Assembly (NCBI GenBank): GCA_016713885.1
Contig: JADJOF010000002.1
Span: forward strand, 248,001 to 312,000
Reading direction: 5' to 3'
From: Bdellovibrionales bacterium
GTDB taxonomy: Bacteria > Bdellovibrionota > Bdellovibrionia > Bdellovibrionales > JAMPXM01
DNA length: 64,000 bases
The notes under the pieces were generated by a model. The model made no database searches. It saw nothing but the letters and a program-made list of their open reading frames with translations, and was not told the DNA's origin. Position 1 is the first letter of the stretch. Each line of letters opens with the position of its first letter. The position numbers were made by a program, and so were the translations under genes. Of the stretch, positions 8,960-22,075 are shown one piece after another.

Positions 8960-9487
8960 TTGGACACGACGGCATCAAGAAAACAAATGGCGATTCTAGA
9001 CCGCATTGTGGAATTCGCGAGCGGCTCGAGCGGACTTGAAACTGAGCATCGTGAAGCGGTTCTGGTGATTCGTCAGCGCATGGACGGTCATCGCATCGAG
9101 GTGCCAGCAGCGCGTCTCCAAGACATCTTGATGCGCACTGATACCGATGGTCGCGACTTCGTTCAGGTCAATTTCGAGGATGGAACCAAAATTTTGATTA
9201 CCGACCGTTTGATTGGTTTCAAACCCGTTCTCCGCACAGTTCCCGCCGGCGCAGCCGTACCCTCACTTTCGAAGCTACCAAAAGTTGTAACCACGCCCGA
9301 TATCATGTCGGTGATTGAAGCGATCGAAGACGCCGTCGATTCTGATGAAAAAGACCTTCCCCTTCTTAAAGATCTTTTCGAAGCCATTATTCGCGGAGCA
9401 GAAACCGTCGGATTTGACGTTGCTCGCGAGCGTGCGCTAATTCTTCCCTATGTCGCAATTGGCGTTGGATTTCGCGCCAGCGCCTAG
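8960..9487 (+). CDS. Conserved-looking protein of unknown function, 175 residues
   Basis: I do not recognise this protein. The TTG at 8960 is chosen because AGCAGGAGGA lies 6 bases upstream; the frame is open further but has no ribosome site there. The product is soluble and acidic with no signal peptide. The N-terminal half alternates helix and strand (DGRDFVQVNFEDGTKILI looks like a beta-hairpin). The C-terminal half has a helical segment with many Asp and Glu (SVIEAIEDAVDSDEKD) and ends YVAIGVGFRASA. Codon use looks like that of its neighbours. It stands alone between the cupin gene and tRNA-Ala. Confidence 0.7.
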   Translation: MDTTASRKQMAILDRIVEFASGSSGLETEHREAVLVIRQRMDGHRIEVPAARLQDILMRTDTDGRDFVQVNFEDGTKILITDRLIGFKPVLRTVPAGAAVPSLSKLPKVVTTPDIMSVIEAIEDAVDSDEKDLPLLKDLFEAIIRGAETVGFDVARERALILPYVAIGVGFRASA

Positions 9488-9654
9488 TTCTGCCTAAAAC
9501 CGGGGCAAAATCTCGCTTTTCCACGCCCTCTCTTGACATGTTCCAAGAGAGGTGAGATTCGACTGTCTCTTCGCGCATTCCAGATGCGCAAAGGCGTCTT
9601 CCCTCGGACTGCAGTATCGCTGATACGCAGACAAATGAGAGAAGACTTCAGTGT

Positions 9655-9730
<76 letters not shown>

Positions 9731-9904
9731 AATTTCACACCTCAAATTAGCACGAAAATTTGAAACCCATAAACGCCACTGCAAGCGTTTTTTCTTTTCC
9801 AAGCTCCCCAAGGTTAAACGGCTAGGTAACAACGATTCGTCAGGACGAAGCGCGTTTCAATCTAGGAGCAGTGTCTCGGTTCCGTCTGCCTGGAGAATGC
9901 AGAA

Positions 9905-10624
9905 ATGGTTGGCCTGAGAATTCAGGCGGGCATACTCATATTCATGCTAGCCAGGCGTTTTTTGATTCTGATTCAGTTGATCGTTCTCGCAGCCCCTGTC
10001 TTTGCTTCGGCTGCGGATTCTTCCGAAACAAAAGACATAAAGGCTGCGCCACGGCAAACAAAGACCGTGCCCCCAACGTTGGCGGTGAATGACGCAAGTT
10101 CACCGCACTTTCAGATTTCCGCTATGGGGGGATTGATTGCGAACGGTCGCAATGACTTGGATTCGAAGGTCTATAGACACGAGTTTTCTCAGTCACCCGC
10201 AGGACGGCTCGGGATTCACTATTCGTTTAGCCCTGAACGGTCATTTCAAGTGCTGATTGGTGCTGAAGCGTTGGCTCTGCGCCACGTTCAAATCGCTTCA
10301 TCGGCATCCGCGACCGCAACGTACACCGCAGACGATTTCTATCTCGGTCCAACAATCGGGCTCAGCTGGCTACCGGGAGGCCCCGATCACCCATTTCAGC
10401 TCCAGGCGCTCCTTTCTTTAGGCAAGAATTTTTCAAAAAAAGGCACCCTTCAGTCGGCCGGCTTCATCGCCGATCTACCGAAGGTCAGCACGTTCCGCTT
10501 GTTAGCTGCGTGGGCCGGCCTCTATGGTGCCTATGCGGTGACTCCGAAATGGCGACTGACAGGGGGCTTAGTCTTCGATGGTGGTGCGACTCCGCTGATG
10601 GTCGGAGGAGCCTATGCTTTTTAG
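9905..10624 (+). CDS. Putative outer-membrane beta-barrel protein
   Basis: A 239-residue exported protein with an N-terminal hydrophobic segment ending near VFASA. After a short Lys/Thr-rich linker come alternating hydrophobic strands with aromatic ends (FQISAMGGLIANG, FYLGPTIGLSWLPGG, RLTGGLVFDGG), ending in GGAYAF. A C-terminal Phe is the usual recognition signal for barrel insertion. The ATG at 9905 has GGAG 8-10 bases upstream; an internal ATG at 9944 would give a more standard signal peptide but has no ribosome site. The next gene overlaps by 11 bases and is probably co-expressed. Function unknown. Confidence 0.65.
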   Translation: MVGLRIQAGILIFMLARRFLILIQLIVLAAPVFASAADSSETKDIKAAPRQTKTVPPTLAVNDASSPHFQISAMGGLIANGRNDLDSKVYRHEFSQSPAGRLGIHYSFSPERSFQVLIGAEALALRHVQIASSASATATYTADDFYLGPTIGLSWLPGGPDHPFQLQALLSLGKNFSKKGTLQSAGFIADLPKVSTFRLLAAWAGLYGAYAVTPKWRLTGGLVFDGGATPLMVGGAYAF

Positions 10625-11000
10625 AAGTGATCGATCCTCTCATCTATTTGCGGTGTTCTGCCTTGTCGCGACCTCCTGGACGGTCATCGCGACGTCATCA
10701 AGCGGAGGATCGCTGTATGGAACTTATCGGGCCCAATCTGACTGCGTCAGCCCTGTTGTCGATCTCACGATCTCGGTTGTCGAGTCCACTGTCACATCAC
10801 CGGTGAGTTTCACATTTCTAAATCTTGGTTTACCGACATCGACTCTTAACATCGGACAACCCGTCACGGGCATCGTTAATGGCGTCAACCGAGTTTGCGA
10901 AATCGCATTCACCAGCGGATACGGCGTTGGCGACAACTATCTTTACACATGTTCAGACAACGGCCAGTTCGCGTGTAACGTCTATTTGGATTCGCTTTGA
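10614..11000 (+). CDS. Small exported protein of unknown function
   Basis: A 128-residue protein with an N-terminal hydrophobic segment (about residues 11-26) and a mature part rich in Ser, Thr and Val with four Cys (in AQSDCVSP, NRVCEIAF, YTCSDNG and FACNVY) that could form two disulfides. The ATG is preceded by GGAGGAG inside the end of the upstream barrel gene, so the two form an operon. The pattern suggests a small periplasmic or surface beta-protein; no family recognised. Its 3' end overlaps the converging membrane-protein gene by 19 bases. Confidence 0.6.
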   Translation: MLFRSDRSSHLFAVFCLVATSWTVIATSSSGGSLYGTYRAQSDCVSPVVDLTISVVESTVTSPVSFTFLNLGLPTSTLNIGQPVTGIVNGVNRVCEIAFTSGYGVGDNYLYTCSDNGQFACNVYLDSL

Positions 11001-11441
11001 GGCTGATGCATCTGTGCCTGATTGCGAATGTATGTCCACGTCAGAGCATTTGTGCCCAGCGCGACTAAATCAGTGGAGTCCGGGACTACTCGGGATGGAA
11101 AACCGAGATGCTGCATCCACTGCAGGTAGTAAAAAGTGACGATCGGAACAAGCTTCACGGCTACGAAGATAGTGTCCGTCAGCCCGATCGCGATCAGTCC
11201 CTGCCGTTGCGTGATCCAATGGAGGCGACTTCGTCCCCGCATTCCGTCAATCGTGTTCCAGCTCAGGTTCCAGATCGCGCAGAAAAAAATCGGACAGAAA
11301 AGACACCGGCGAAATCGCTCAGCTTGCCAGTGACGAACGACGGGTAACGTACCTTCAAGAAATGATCGTTCATCGCCAAAATAGCCACGGCCGTGAGTGG
11401 AATTGGGTGAACGAAGTAGCCGAGCCCGAGTGCGCGCTTCA
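10982..11441 (-). pseudogene. Frame-broken multi-pass membrane protein of an unnamed conserved family
   Basis: From ATG 11441 the frame reads MKRALGLGYFVHPIPLTAVAI and on to FVTGKLSDFAG, then is lost at a run of four T (plus-strand AAAA at about 11298-11301). One extra T restores GVFFCPIFFCAIWNLSW and then AVKLVPIV and RVVPDSTDLVALGTNAL. The order 'HP...LND..LK...VTGKLSDFAG...VKL.P...DPTDL.AL' is one I recall from uncharacterised membrane proteins in several phyla; this is memory, not a search. About three or four membrane helices and 153 residues are expected. The single lesion may be a sequencing error. Function unknown. Confidence 0.6.
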
Positions 11442-11454
11442 TTGGTCTATCATT

Positions 11455-11670
11455 TCAAATTTCATCTAGCGGGTAAATTCGTTCGTGCAATTCATTCGAC
11501 AGCCCTGCGCCATATAGTTGGTTAGTTGGCCCATCAAAATCTAGTCGCGTGCACTCTCGAGAGTGGCCACGCTTGTGCGTGGTCGAGTGATAGCCTGCGA
11601 AATTACATACTCTTTTAGTGAGCGTGCTCCGGTCGAGTAAGTGGTATTTAACATCTTTTTCGGCAAACAA
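11455..11670 (-). CDS. Possible small protein of 71 residues
   Basis: An open frame from TTG 11670 ends 13 bases before the ATG of the downstream membrane-protein gene on the same strand. The residues look protein-like (for example HKRGHSRECTRLDFDG and GLSNELHERIYPLDEI), with several His and two Cys, but no ribosome site or known family is seen. It could be a fragment of a larger broken gene or a chance frame in the rrn upstream region. Confidence 0.3.
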   Translation of the reverse strand: MFAEKDVKYHLLDRSTLTKRVCNFAGYHSTTHKRGHSRECTRLDFDGPTNQLYGAGLSNELHERIYPLDEI

Positions 11671-12065
11671 ATCGAACTATAAAAAAACATAACTGAATAG
11701 TTAGGAATTGGGTCTTATTCTCAGCGTTGCGACCGATTTTTGGATTCGTTCCCTTGAGTTGCCGCGCCCTTCTCGCTCATTTCTCAAAAAGAATTTGCCC
11801 GGGAATTGGCTCTTGGAGCTGATTTCGCACGATCTGTTCGCCTTATTTGGTCAAAATGACCTGTCGCGTTATGGCGATTTTGGGCACCGAATGCATCGAT
11901 TCCGCGCAAAAGTTATCGGATATGCTTCAAACTCGAGCAGTTTTTCGACTCTGGAGAGGGGGCTGATGGGTTCTTAGGCACTCGCAAAAAAAGCTCAAAA
12001 ATCTTTTGAAAGGCATTGACGTGAAGGGAGTTCGCGGTTAGAAACTGTGTCTCCGATTTGGGTCG
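11671..12065. other. Upstream region of the rrn operon
   Basis: No convincing gene. The stretch holds an inverted repeat GGTCA-AAA-TGACC at 11849-11861, A/T-rich tracts and the rrn promoter. An 89-codon open frame at 11708-11977 has no ribosome site and atypical composition, and I do not accept it as a gene. Confidence 0.5.
11984..12044 (+). promoter_or_regulatory. rrn operon promoter with UP-like A/T tract
   Basis: TTGACG at 12016-12021 and TAGAAA at 12039-12044 are 17 bases apart. Just upstream, 11985-12010 is rich in A and T runs, as expected for an UP element that binds the RNA polymerase alpha subunit. The position, about 20 bases before the boxA-like site and 270 bases before the 16S gene, fits an rRNA leader. 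Confidence 0.6.
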
Positions 12066-12077
12066 CTCTTTGAAAAC
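12062..12077 (+). promoter_or_regulatory. boxA-like antitermination site in rrn leader
   Basis: The sequence GCTCTTTGAAAA in the leader resembles boxA (consensus TGCTCTTTAACAA), the NusB/NusE binding site of rRNA antitermination. A second copy, TGATCTTTGAAAA, lies in the 16S-23S spacer at about 14071-14083. Two boxA sites, one before each large rRNA, is the usual arrangement. Confidence 0.5.
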
Positions 12078-12106
12078 TAAATAGCTAGATAATGAAAGTG
12101 TTTGGG
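12073..12106 (+). other. 5' half of 16S rRNA processing stem
   Basis: Bases 12073-12091 and 12097-12106 are complementary to 13858-13886 downstream of 16S, with only a five-base bulge (12092-12096) between the two blocks. The stem would loop out the whole 16S precursor. Such stems are cut by RNase III in bacteria. Confidence 0.8.
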
Positions 12107-12309
12107 TCTCTCTGTTGGCCAAGCGCTCCACGCAAGTGGTTTTGCTTGCAGTCAGGCTGTACAGCTTGATTGGTATGAATACGGCTCTTGTTTTTGCTTA
12201 CCGTATGCATAATTGTCCAATTTGAGGTTTTAACTTTGAAGTCAAAAAATAGCTCTGATTCTTCGGAGTAAGTTTCGCAGAAGCGCTTCGGCGTAGACGC
12301 AAAATTATA

Positions 12310-13820
<1,511 letters not shown>

Positions 13821-13857
13821 CTTGTCATCTCGCAAGAGATGCAGTATCCGAGGTCAA

Positions 13858-13886
13858 CCCAAACACTTATCTAGCTATTTAGTTTT
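13858..13886 (+). other. 3' half of 16S rRNA processing stem
   Basis: This segment is the reverse complement of 12073-12091 plus 12097-12106, giving 29 paired bases interrupted only by a bulge on the 5' side. It lies between the 16S 3' end and tRNA-Ile. Confidence 0.8.
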
Positions 13887-13903
13887 GAGAGAGCGAAGGC
13901 ATC

Positions 13904-13980
<77 letters not shown>

Positions 13981-14280
13981 GTTTGAGTACTGGTCGTGTT
14001 CAGACTGACTGAGCAGTGCAGACGCTGGAGTTTTTAGTTTTTTGTGATGTTTGAGTAATCAAATGTTGCGTGATCTTTGAAAATTGAATGCTGATCGAAC
14101 ATATAAATCGAAATGTTCTGTCAGTGTGGTTTTAATAGTTCTAGTTTTCTCTCCAGAATTACTAGGTCGCTGTTACAACAGTTCTTCGGTTATACGATGG
14201 AACACACACTATGCTGAATGCAGAAGACAGATTAATTTCGGTGATTTTTAGCTGGGATATTCATCGAATTAGTTTTTTAG
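13981..14280 (+). other. 16S-23S spacer after tRNA-Ile
   Basis: About 300 bases without a second tRNA. It contains a boxA-like TGATCTTTGAAAA near 14071 and, at 14226-14270, the 5' half of the 23S processing stem, which pairs with 17201-17253. I see no gene in it. Confidence 0.7.
14226..14270 (+). other. 5' half of 23S rRNA processing stem
   Basis: This stretch, with cores TTAGCTGGGA and ATTCATCGA, pairs with the reverse complement of 17201-17253 (cores TCGATGAAT and TCCCAGCTAA) over about 45 bases with few mismatches. It would bring the ends of the 23S precursor together for RNase III cleavage. Confidence 0.75.
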
Positions 14281-17200
<2,920 letters not shown>

Positions 17201-17253
17201 AATTCGTAAATCGATGAATAGTCCCAGCTAAGAATCACCAAAGTTTATCTGTC
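17201..17253 (+). other. 3' half of 23S rRNA processing stem
   Basis: Complementary to 14226-14270 as described there. It lies between the end of 23S and the 5S gene. Confidence 0.75.
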
Positions 17254-17341
17254 AAAAACAATGTTTTTGGTGTATAGACAGTTCGTTGACTGAGAAACAC
17301 GTCCTAGATGTGTGATCAGTTAATATAAATTCGATCAGTTT

Positions 17342-17459
<118 letters not shown>

Positions 17460-17468
17460 TTTTTTTTG

Positions 17469-17500
17469 ACCCGATTAGGTTTTCCTAGTCGGGTTTTTTT
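17469..17500 (+). terminator. rrn operon intrinsic terminator
   Basis: ACCCGATTAGG, loop TTTT, CCTAGTCGGGT, then seven T. The 11-bp stem has a single G-T wobble. It lies 10 bases after 5S. Confidence 0.9.
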
Positions 17501-17652
17501 GTGTTTTGAGATTTGCGATGGTAGCGACTCCCCACCAGACCGCATTCCCGGCAAGTACGGCAAAGAAGAATGGCCAGAAGGAACTCCAAAAGTCCGAATT
17601 GAAATTGGGCTTCACGTTGCCGCCTCTCTTTCGTGCTGGGTGATTTTTCTAT

Positions 17653-18126
17653 CTAGTAGTAGATCCCAAGCCAAAGTGTACGGGCAAATTCATCAACCAT
17701 GTTGCCGGTTTTTGCGTCGAGCAGAGCGTATTGCATGATGACGCCATATCGGTGTCCCTCTATCTGGTGGATGAGAAAGACATCGAGAATGAGTTTGCCG
17801 TCTTTTTTAGTCGGAACGGCGGCTTTGACCTTTGGGAGCCAGTCTTGTGCCGGTGAGTGGGCGGTAGTTCTTAGTTTTACTTCACGAACATCTTGGAGCA
17901 GAGAGGCATGCCGAGTGTTTTGAAGAAGCTTGATGTCTTCGTTCCAGACAAATTCGAGTTTCTCTGGTGGAGGCAGGAGCCAAAAGCGCTGTTGGAGCCC
18001 AAAATAGATGGCGAGAAAAACCAATGTTGCTGAAGTGGCGAGAAGGACCCATCCAGTGGGTTGCATGGTTGCGATGGATGAGCTGTCTGCGGGCTCGTGC
18101 GGAGAGTTTTGGATTGGTTCGTTCAT
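17653..18126 (-). CDS. Single-pass membrane protein of unknown function
   Basis: A 157-residue protein. After a short Ser/Pro-rich cytoplasmic-like N-terminus there is one membrane helix (about residues 26-44, GWVLLATSATLVFLAIYFGL). A periplasmic domain of about 110 residues follows, with an alternating pattern containing WLPKVKAAVP and LDVFLIHQIEGHRYGVIMQY. I do not recognise a family. No strong ribosome site precedes the ATG. It faces the rrn terminator downstream and is divergent from the von Willebrand A lipoprotein. Confidence 0.65.
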   Translation of the reverse strand: MNEPIQNSPHEPADSSSIATMQPTGWVLLATSATLVFLAIYFGLQQRFWLLPPPEKLEFVWNEDIKLLQNTRHASLLQDVREVKLRTTAHSPAQDWLPKVKAAVPTKKDGKLILDVFLIHQIEGHRYGVIMQYALLDAKTGNMVDEFARTLWLGIYY

Positions 18127-18444
18127 TCTCTGAGATTACGTTTCTTTTCAGACGTCGCGGAGCCCTAGTTTTCGGGCCAGACGTTTGTCGCAACAGACGG
18201 TGACGATTCGCGCGCGGTGCCGTTCTTTGGCATGCTATAAGTTGCTGTAGTTACTATGTTTTTAATGTTTTATTATTTTTTGCTGTACGCAGTTTGGCTC
18301 TCTTTGGAAGGGCCGACGCTGGAGCGGTGTTTCTGTAACTACATGTAATTACACGGTTTTATTTCGGCTAGTGAAGCAAGTTCACGTTGGCACAGGGATT
18401 GGACATAGCTTGGCTTGAAGGCCCGTTTTCGGGTTGGAGGCTTT
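18127..18444. other. Divergent intergenic region with operator-like palindrome
   Basis: About 320 bases between two divergent genes. At 18334-18353 is a 20-base near-perfect palindrome, TGTAACTACATGTAATTACA (one symmetric pair mismatched). A related half-site, CTGTAGTTAC, lies about 95 bases upstream at 18243. A TATAAG at about 18235 could be a -10 box. No open frame of note. Confidence 0.5.
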
Positions 18445-19602
18445 ATGCAGATCCGCCATGTGAGAGTAGGAATTGCGATTGGAATCGTGAGTTACTTTGG
18501 TGCTTGTGCGCCGGTAACCTTTGATGCGGTTCCGCAAAGTAAGGGCGGAAATGTTGTCACTCGATGTGAGGGCAGCGCTTGTTACTACGATGTGACTGAA
18601 GAGAAGACGGTCGGTCAGGGAATGGTGGACATCCTGATCGTGAATGATAATTCGGGTTCGATGTCTTACGAGCAAGCGAAGATGGCCGGTGCATTTAGCG
18701 GATTTTTGACCTCACTTGATGGTTTGGATTATCGGATTGCGATGACGACCACAGATATTGCGTCGTCCTCTGGAACTCGGCCGGACAATCTCTACTATAA
18801 TCCGCCGTCAGCTTACAATGGGAATGGCGCCCTTCAGGATGGTCGTCTTGTTGAGTTTTCTTCCGGTCAAAAGTATCTCGAAAAATCGACTTACAATAAA
18901 GAGACGTTGTTTAACAATACGATTAAGCGTCCGGAGACTTTGCAGTGTGAGCAGAGCGGTTACACGCAGTGTCCGTCTGGCGATGAGCGCGGTATCTATG
19001 CGGCGAATCTTACGCTGAAGAATTACTCATCGCAGTTCTTGCGAATGGGTGCGCATCTGGCTGTGATTGTTTTGGCTGATGAAGATGAGCGTGGCGTATC
19101 GAAGTACAATCCGGCGTCTGACAGCAACTCGCAGCAGATCAAGTCGTTGTATCCGCTGGAAGCGTCGGATGAACCGCAGAGTTTCATCGACAGCTTCCGT
19201 TCGCTGTTTCCGAGTAAAACAATGTCGTGGCACTCGATCGTCATCAAGAATGGTGATTCGGGTTGCTTGAGTGCGCAATCTGGCCAAGGCGGTAACGCTT
19301 GGGTGCGGGGCGCTTATGGTAGTGCGTATCAGAAGTTGAGTGAGATGACGTCTGGTTTAGTGGGCAATATTTGTGCGTCGAACTATACGTCACAGCTTCA
19401 GGACATCGGTTACACGATTAAGGATCAGGTGACATCGTTGCCGTTCCGTTGCCGCCCGATTGATGATCAGTTTGAAGTTCAATTTGGCGGCGTGGTTGCG
19501 ACGAGTGGATTTGCGGCAGACTTCAATGCAATGACTTTGAATATCTCGGCCGCTCTCGCTCCGTCGACCAAGGTGACCCTGAAGTATACTTGTTCGAAGT
19601 AA
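18445..19602 (+). CDS. Lipoprotein with von Willebrand factor A-like domain
   Basis: A 385-residue lipoprotein. The ATG at 18445 follows TTGGAGGCTTT. The signal peptide ends in SYFGAC, a lipobox with the acylated Cys near residue 22. From about residue 61 comes VDILIVNDNSGSM, which matches the start of a vWA domain including the DxSxS metal site (here D-N-S-G-S), followed by the helix-strand pattern of that fold (YRIAMTTTDI, AVIVLADEDE). The C-terminal part has paired Cys residues and beta-rich sequence. Proteins of this kind sit on the outer membrane and bind other proteins; no partner is evident. A terminator follows at 19692. Confidence 0.8.
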   Translation: MQIRHVRVGIAIGIVSYFGACAPVTFDAVPQSKGGNVVTRCEGSACYYDVTEEKTVGQGMVDILIVNDNSGSMSYEQAKMAGAFSGFLTSLDGLDYRIAMTTTDIASSSGTRPDNLYYNPPSAYNGNGALQDGRLVEFSSGQKYLEKSTYNKETLFNNTIKRPETLQCEQSGYTQCPSGDERGIYAANLTLKNYSSQFLRMGAHLAVIVLADEDERGVSKYNPASDSNSQQIKSLYPLEASDEPQSFIDSFRSLFPSKTMSWHSIVIKNGDSGCLSAQSGQGGNAWVRGAYGSAYQKLSEMTSGLVGNICASNYTSQLQDIGYTIKDQVTSLPFRCRPIDDQFEVQFGGVVATSGFAADFNAMTLNISAALAPSTKVTLKYTCSK

Positions 19603-19691
19603 GGACGATTGGGCTTGATTTAGGTGGCGATTCCAGGCCTATGGTCCAGTTTTGTTTGGGCTTAAAGAAGACTTAACTTATTCGTTCAATA

Positions 19692-19725
19692 AGAAAAGAG
19701 GCTGGTTTCAGCCTCTTTTTCTTAT
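19692..19725 (+). terminator. Intrinsic terminator after vWA lipoprotein
   Basis: AAGAGGCTG, loop GTTT, CAGCCTCTT, then a T run. The A run on the left side and T run on the right make it usable from both strands; downstream on the minus strand it would also serve tRNA-Pro. Confidence 0.8.
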
Positions 19726-19975
19726 TGGCGTTGCTGATAGGAAACACTTCTTCTTTTCATGTTGGCGGGGTCGGAGCTTTTGAATTGGCCGGAGCTTGAT
19801 TCCAGCCACTTGAGTTTTGATTGCTCGCGACGGTAGGAAATATCTGAGCGATGTGAGATCGAAGCGGCGCGAGATTGTCGGTACATGAGTTTGTACAAAG
19901 CGCCGAAATTTCGTGAGTTTGGCGGCCAGCGTGGCTAGAAACTCGAGTTTCTGTTTGGCTCTAAAGCGTGAAATT

Positions 19976-20052
<77 letters not shown>

Positions 20053-20550
20053 ACGAAAGAAGAGTCGACATTGTATAGCATCCGCGGCCTCGAGCCAAGG
20101 ACCGTTCACGTGTCGTTAGAAAAACACACCATTTTTCCCTCAAGATCTTCTTCTGCGCCGAATTAAGGGGCTGGAAAGCCGTAAAAAAGTGGTTGCCTTC
20201 AAATTTAAACGGTTCCTACGATGACGGTGCAGGCGATTGGACTCACGATGTTAGGACTGCCTCAGGACTTTGTCGGGGTCGTTTCGCTTGGAAGTTGGTT
20301 TAGTTTTGAAGTTTAGGTCCAAAGAACGGGGTTGAGGAAGACCCCATTGTAAGCGACAGAGCCAGGATGGTCTCTCTGTCGGCGGAAACAAAACAAGACC
20401 TTGGGTTGAGAGCGAGTCTCAAAAACTGGGGTCGAAGTAGGGTGACCGACGGCAGCGTGTTCGAGGGTTTAAAAGACAAAAGAAGAGAAAATGAAAAAAG
20501 AAGCAAGTTCAACAACATGTTCAACAACTACGTTTCAAAGGAGAAATCAA
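20053..20550 (+). promoter_or_regulatory. Long leader or promoter region of the major outer-membrane protein
   Basis: Nearly 500 bases without a convincing gene. It includes a hairpin at about 20355-20381 (GACAGAG...CTCTGTC). Close to the start codon, an A-rich unstructured stretch contains the direct repeat GTTCAACAAC (at about 20507 and 20519) and ends in AAAGGAGAAATCAA before the ATG. A long leader with an exposed strong ribosome site would suit a highly expressed porin. No clear -35/-10 pair was found. Confidence 0.4.
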
Positions 20551-21915
20551 ATGAAGCGTTTGGTTCTTCTCGCTGGTGCCTTGGCTGTAACGACTGCTGC
20601 TCACGCTGCAGACGAAACTGACATGAAGGCAAACGGTGAGTTCCGCGTCCGTTACTTTAACGATATGACTCCGTCGGGCAATAAAGATGTGCCTGAGAAC
20701 ATATCAGACATCGAAGGTCGAATGAAGCTCGGCTTCACCCTCAAAAAGGGTGAAAAGTTCCAAGCTCACGTTTCGATGCTTCATGGCACTCTTTTCGGCA
20801 GCGATAAGGGTGGTGCTTCAGGCACTCTGGTTGAGTCTGGCTACAACACTGCAACAACAAACAACTTGTTGTTGGTCAACCAAGCCTATGGCTGGTGGAA
20901 AGCTGGCGAGAGCTATTCGCTCAAAGCTGGTCGTTTCAATCTTGACCTCGGCGCTGGCGAGTTCTTCTCGTCTGACGCTTGGAACATGGTTCCAACAACG
21001 CATGAAGGTTTCTTGGCTGCAATTGACACTGACTTCGCAGGCATTGCTGTTGCGTTGATCAAGGATAAAGAATTGACTGCGCAAGCAGGAAAAGATTCCG
21101 ATCCTGAGCAGCACAACATCATCTTGTCGGCTGATGTTAAGAACACTCCTGAGGCCCTCAAAACTGCGAATCTGACACTTGTTCAGATCAGCCGTAGCGA
21201 GAACGCAGCAGCGGGTGCGGCAAATGGTCAGCACATCGGTGTGACTCTTGGTGGCGACATGAGCAACGTATTTTGGAAAGCAGTTGCTGCATTCCAAATG
21301 GGTGTTGCTTCGAAGGTGTCAAATGTGAATCCGGCGCTTGCTACTGAAACCAAGTTTGGTGGCAATATGTTTGATGTGACGGTTGGTTACAGCATGCCTG
21401 AAACAATGGGCATTAAAGTATGGGCGAACTATCACTCAGATTCTGGCGACAAAGACGGTATGTCCAACGGAGGAACTGGTGCGGATGACAAGCTTGAGAC
21501 ATATCAGGCTCTGTATTACGATTCGCACAAGTATGCTGGTTTGATGGATCTGTTTGGCTGGGGCAACCTGACTTATTGGAATGTTGGCGCGTCGATGACG
21601 GCTGCTGATGATCTTGAAGTTGGTCTCGGTCTCTATGGATTCTCTAGAACAAAAGAGAATAGCCTCACAACAACGGCTGTAACTCACAACCGGTCTGGCA
21701 ATGATCGCTATTCGTTTGAGACAGCAAACAGCTTGGCAAACAAGTCTGACCTCGGTATGGAACTCGACGTATGGGCTTCTCAGAAGTACGCGTCGAATTT
21801 CTCGATCGATGCGAACCTCGGTATGTTCATGCCTGGTTCGGCGTTTAAAGACGCTACTGTTAAAAAAGAAGCGACTGTCATGCAGTTGATGCTCGCAGGA
21901 ACAATGATGTTCTAA
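20551..21915 (+). CDS. Major outer-membrane beta-barrel, alginate-export (AlgE)-like fold
   Basis: A 454-residue exported protein. The ATG at 20551 has AAAGGAGAAATCAA directly before it. The signal peptide MKRLVLLAGALAVTTAAHA is followed by a long beta-barrel. It contains GEFRVRYFND, EGRMKLGFTLKKGEKFQAHV, NQAYGWWKAGESYSLKAGRFNLDLG and many alternating strands, ending in MLAGTMMF with the C-terminal Phe used for barrel assembly. The N-terminal pattern (a strand, an acidic turn, then an 'Q-A-Y..W....L.AGR...' motif) is that of the alginate-export family and related porins. Clean codon use and a strong terminator suggest high expression. The substrate is unknown; it may simply be a general porin. 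Confidence 0.8.
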   Translation: MKRLVLLAGALAVTTAAHAADETDMKANGEFRVRYFNDMTPSGNKDVPENISDIEGRMKLGFTLKKGEKFQAHVSMLHGTLFGSDKGGASGTLVESGYNTATTNNLLLVNQAYGWWKAGESYSLKAGRFNLDLGAGEFFSSDAWNMVPTTHEGFLAAIDTDFAGIAVALIKDKELTAQAGKDSDPEQHNIILSADVKNTPEALKTANLTLVQISRSENAAAGAANGQHIGVTLGGDMSNVFWKAVAAFQMGVASKVSNVNPALATETKFGGNMFDVTVGYSMPETMGIKVWANYHSDSGDKDGMSNGGTGADDKLETYQALYYDSHKYAGLMDLFGWGNLTYWNVGASMTAADDLEVGLGLYGFSRTKENSLTTTAVTHNRSGNDRYSFETANSLANKSDLGMELDVWASQKYASNFSIDANLGMFMPGSAFKDATVKKEATVMQLMLAGTMMF

Positions 21916-21985
21916 TCATGTGGGGTCGAGTGATCGGCCCCGTGATTCCAGGCTTCGGTCTGGGCCAGATAGAGATCTGGGAATA

Positions 21986-22020
21986 AAGCGGATCGGGAAA
22001 CCGATCCGCTTTTTTCTTTT
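21986..22020 (+). terminator. Intrinsic terminator after the porin gene
   Basis: AAGCGGATCGG, loop GAAA, CCGATCCGCTT, then T-rich tail. An 11-bp perfect stem with a stable GAAA tetraloop; it ends the porin transcript. Confidence 0.92.
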
Positions 22021-22075
22021 CTAAAACAAGACGACGCAGTCTCAAGATGAGATCAGGCAATGCCGAAGAGACGTT

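Noticed and set aside
11708..11977. 89-codon open frame in the rrn upstream region
   Set aside because: TTG start with no ribosome site, odd composition, and it overlaps the expected promoter region.
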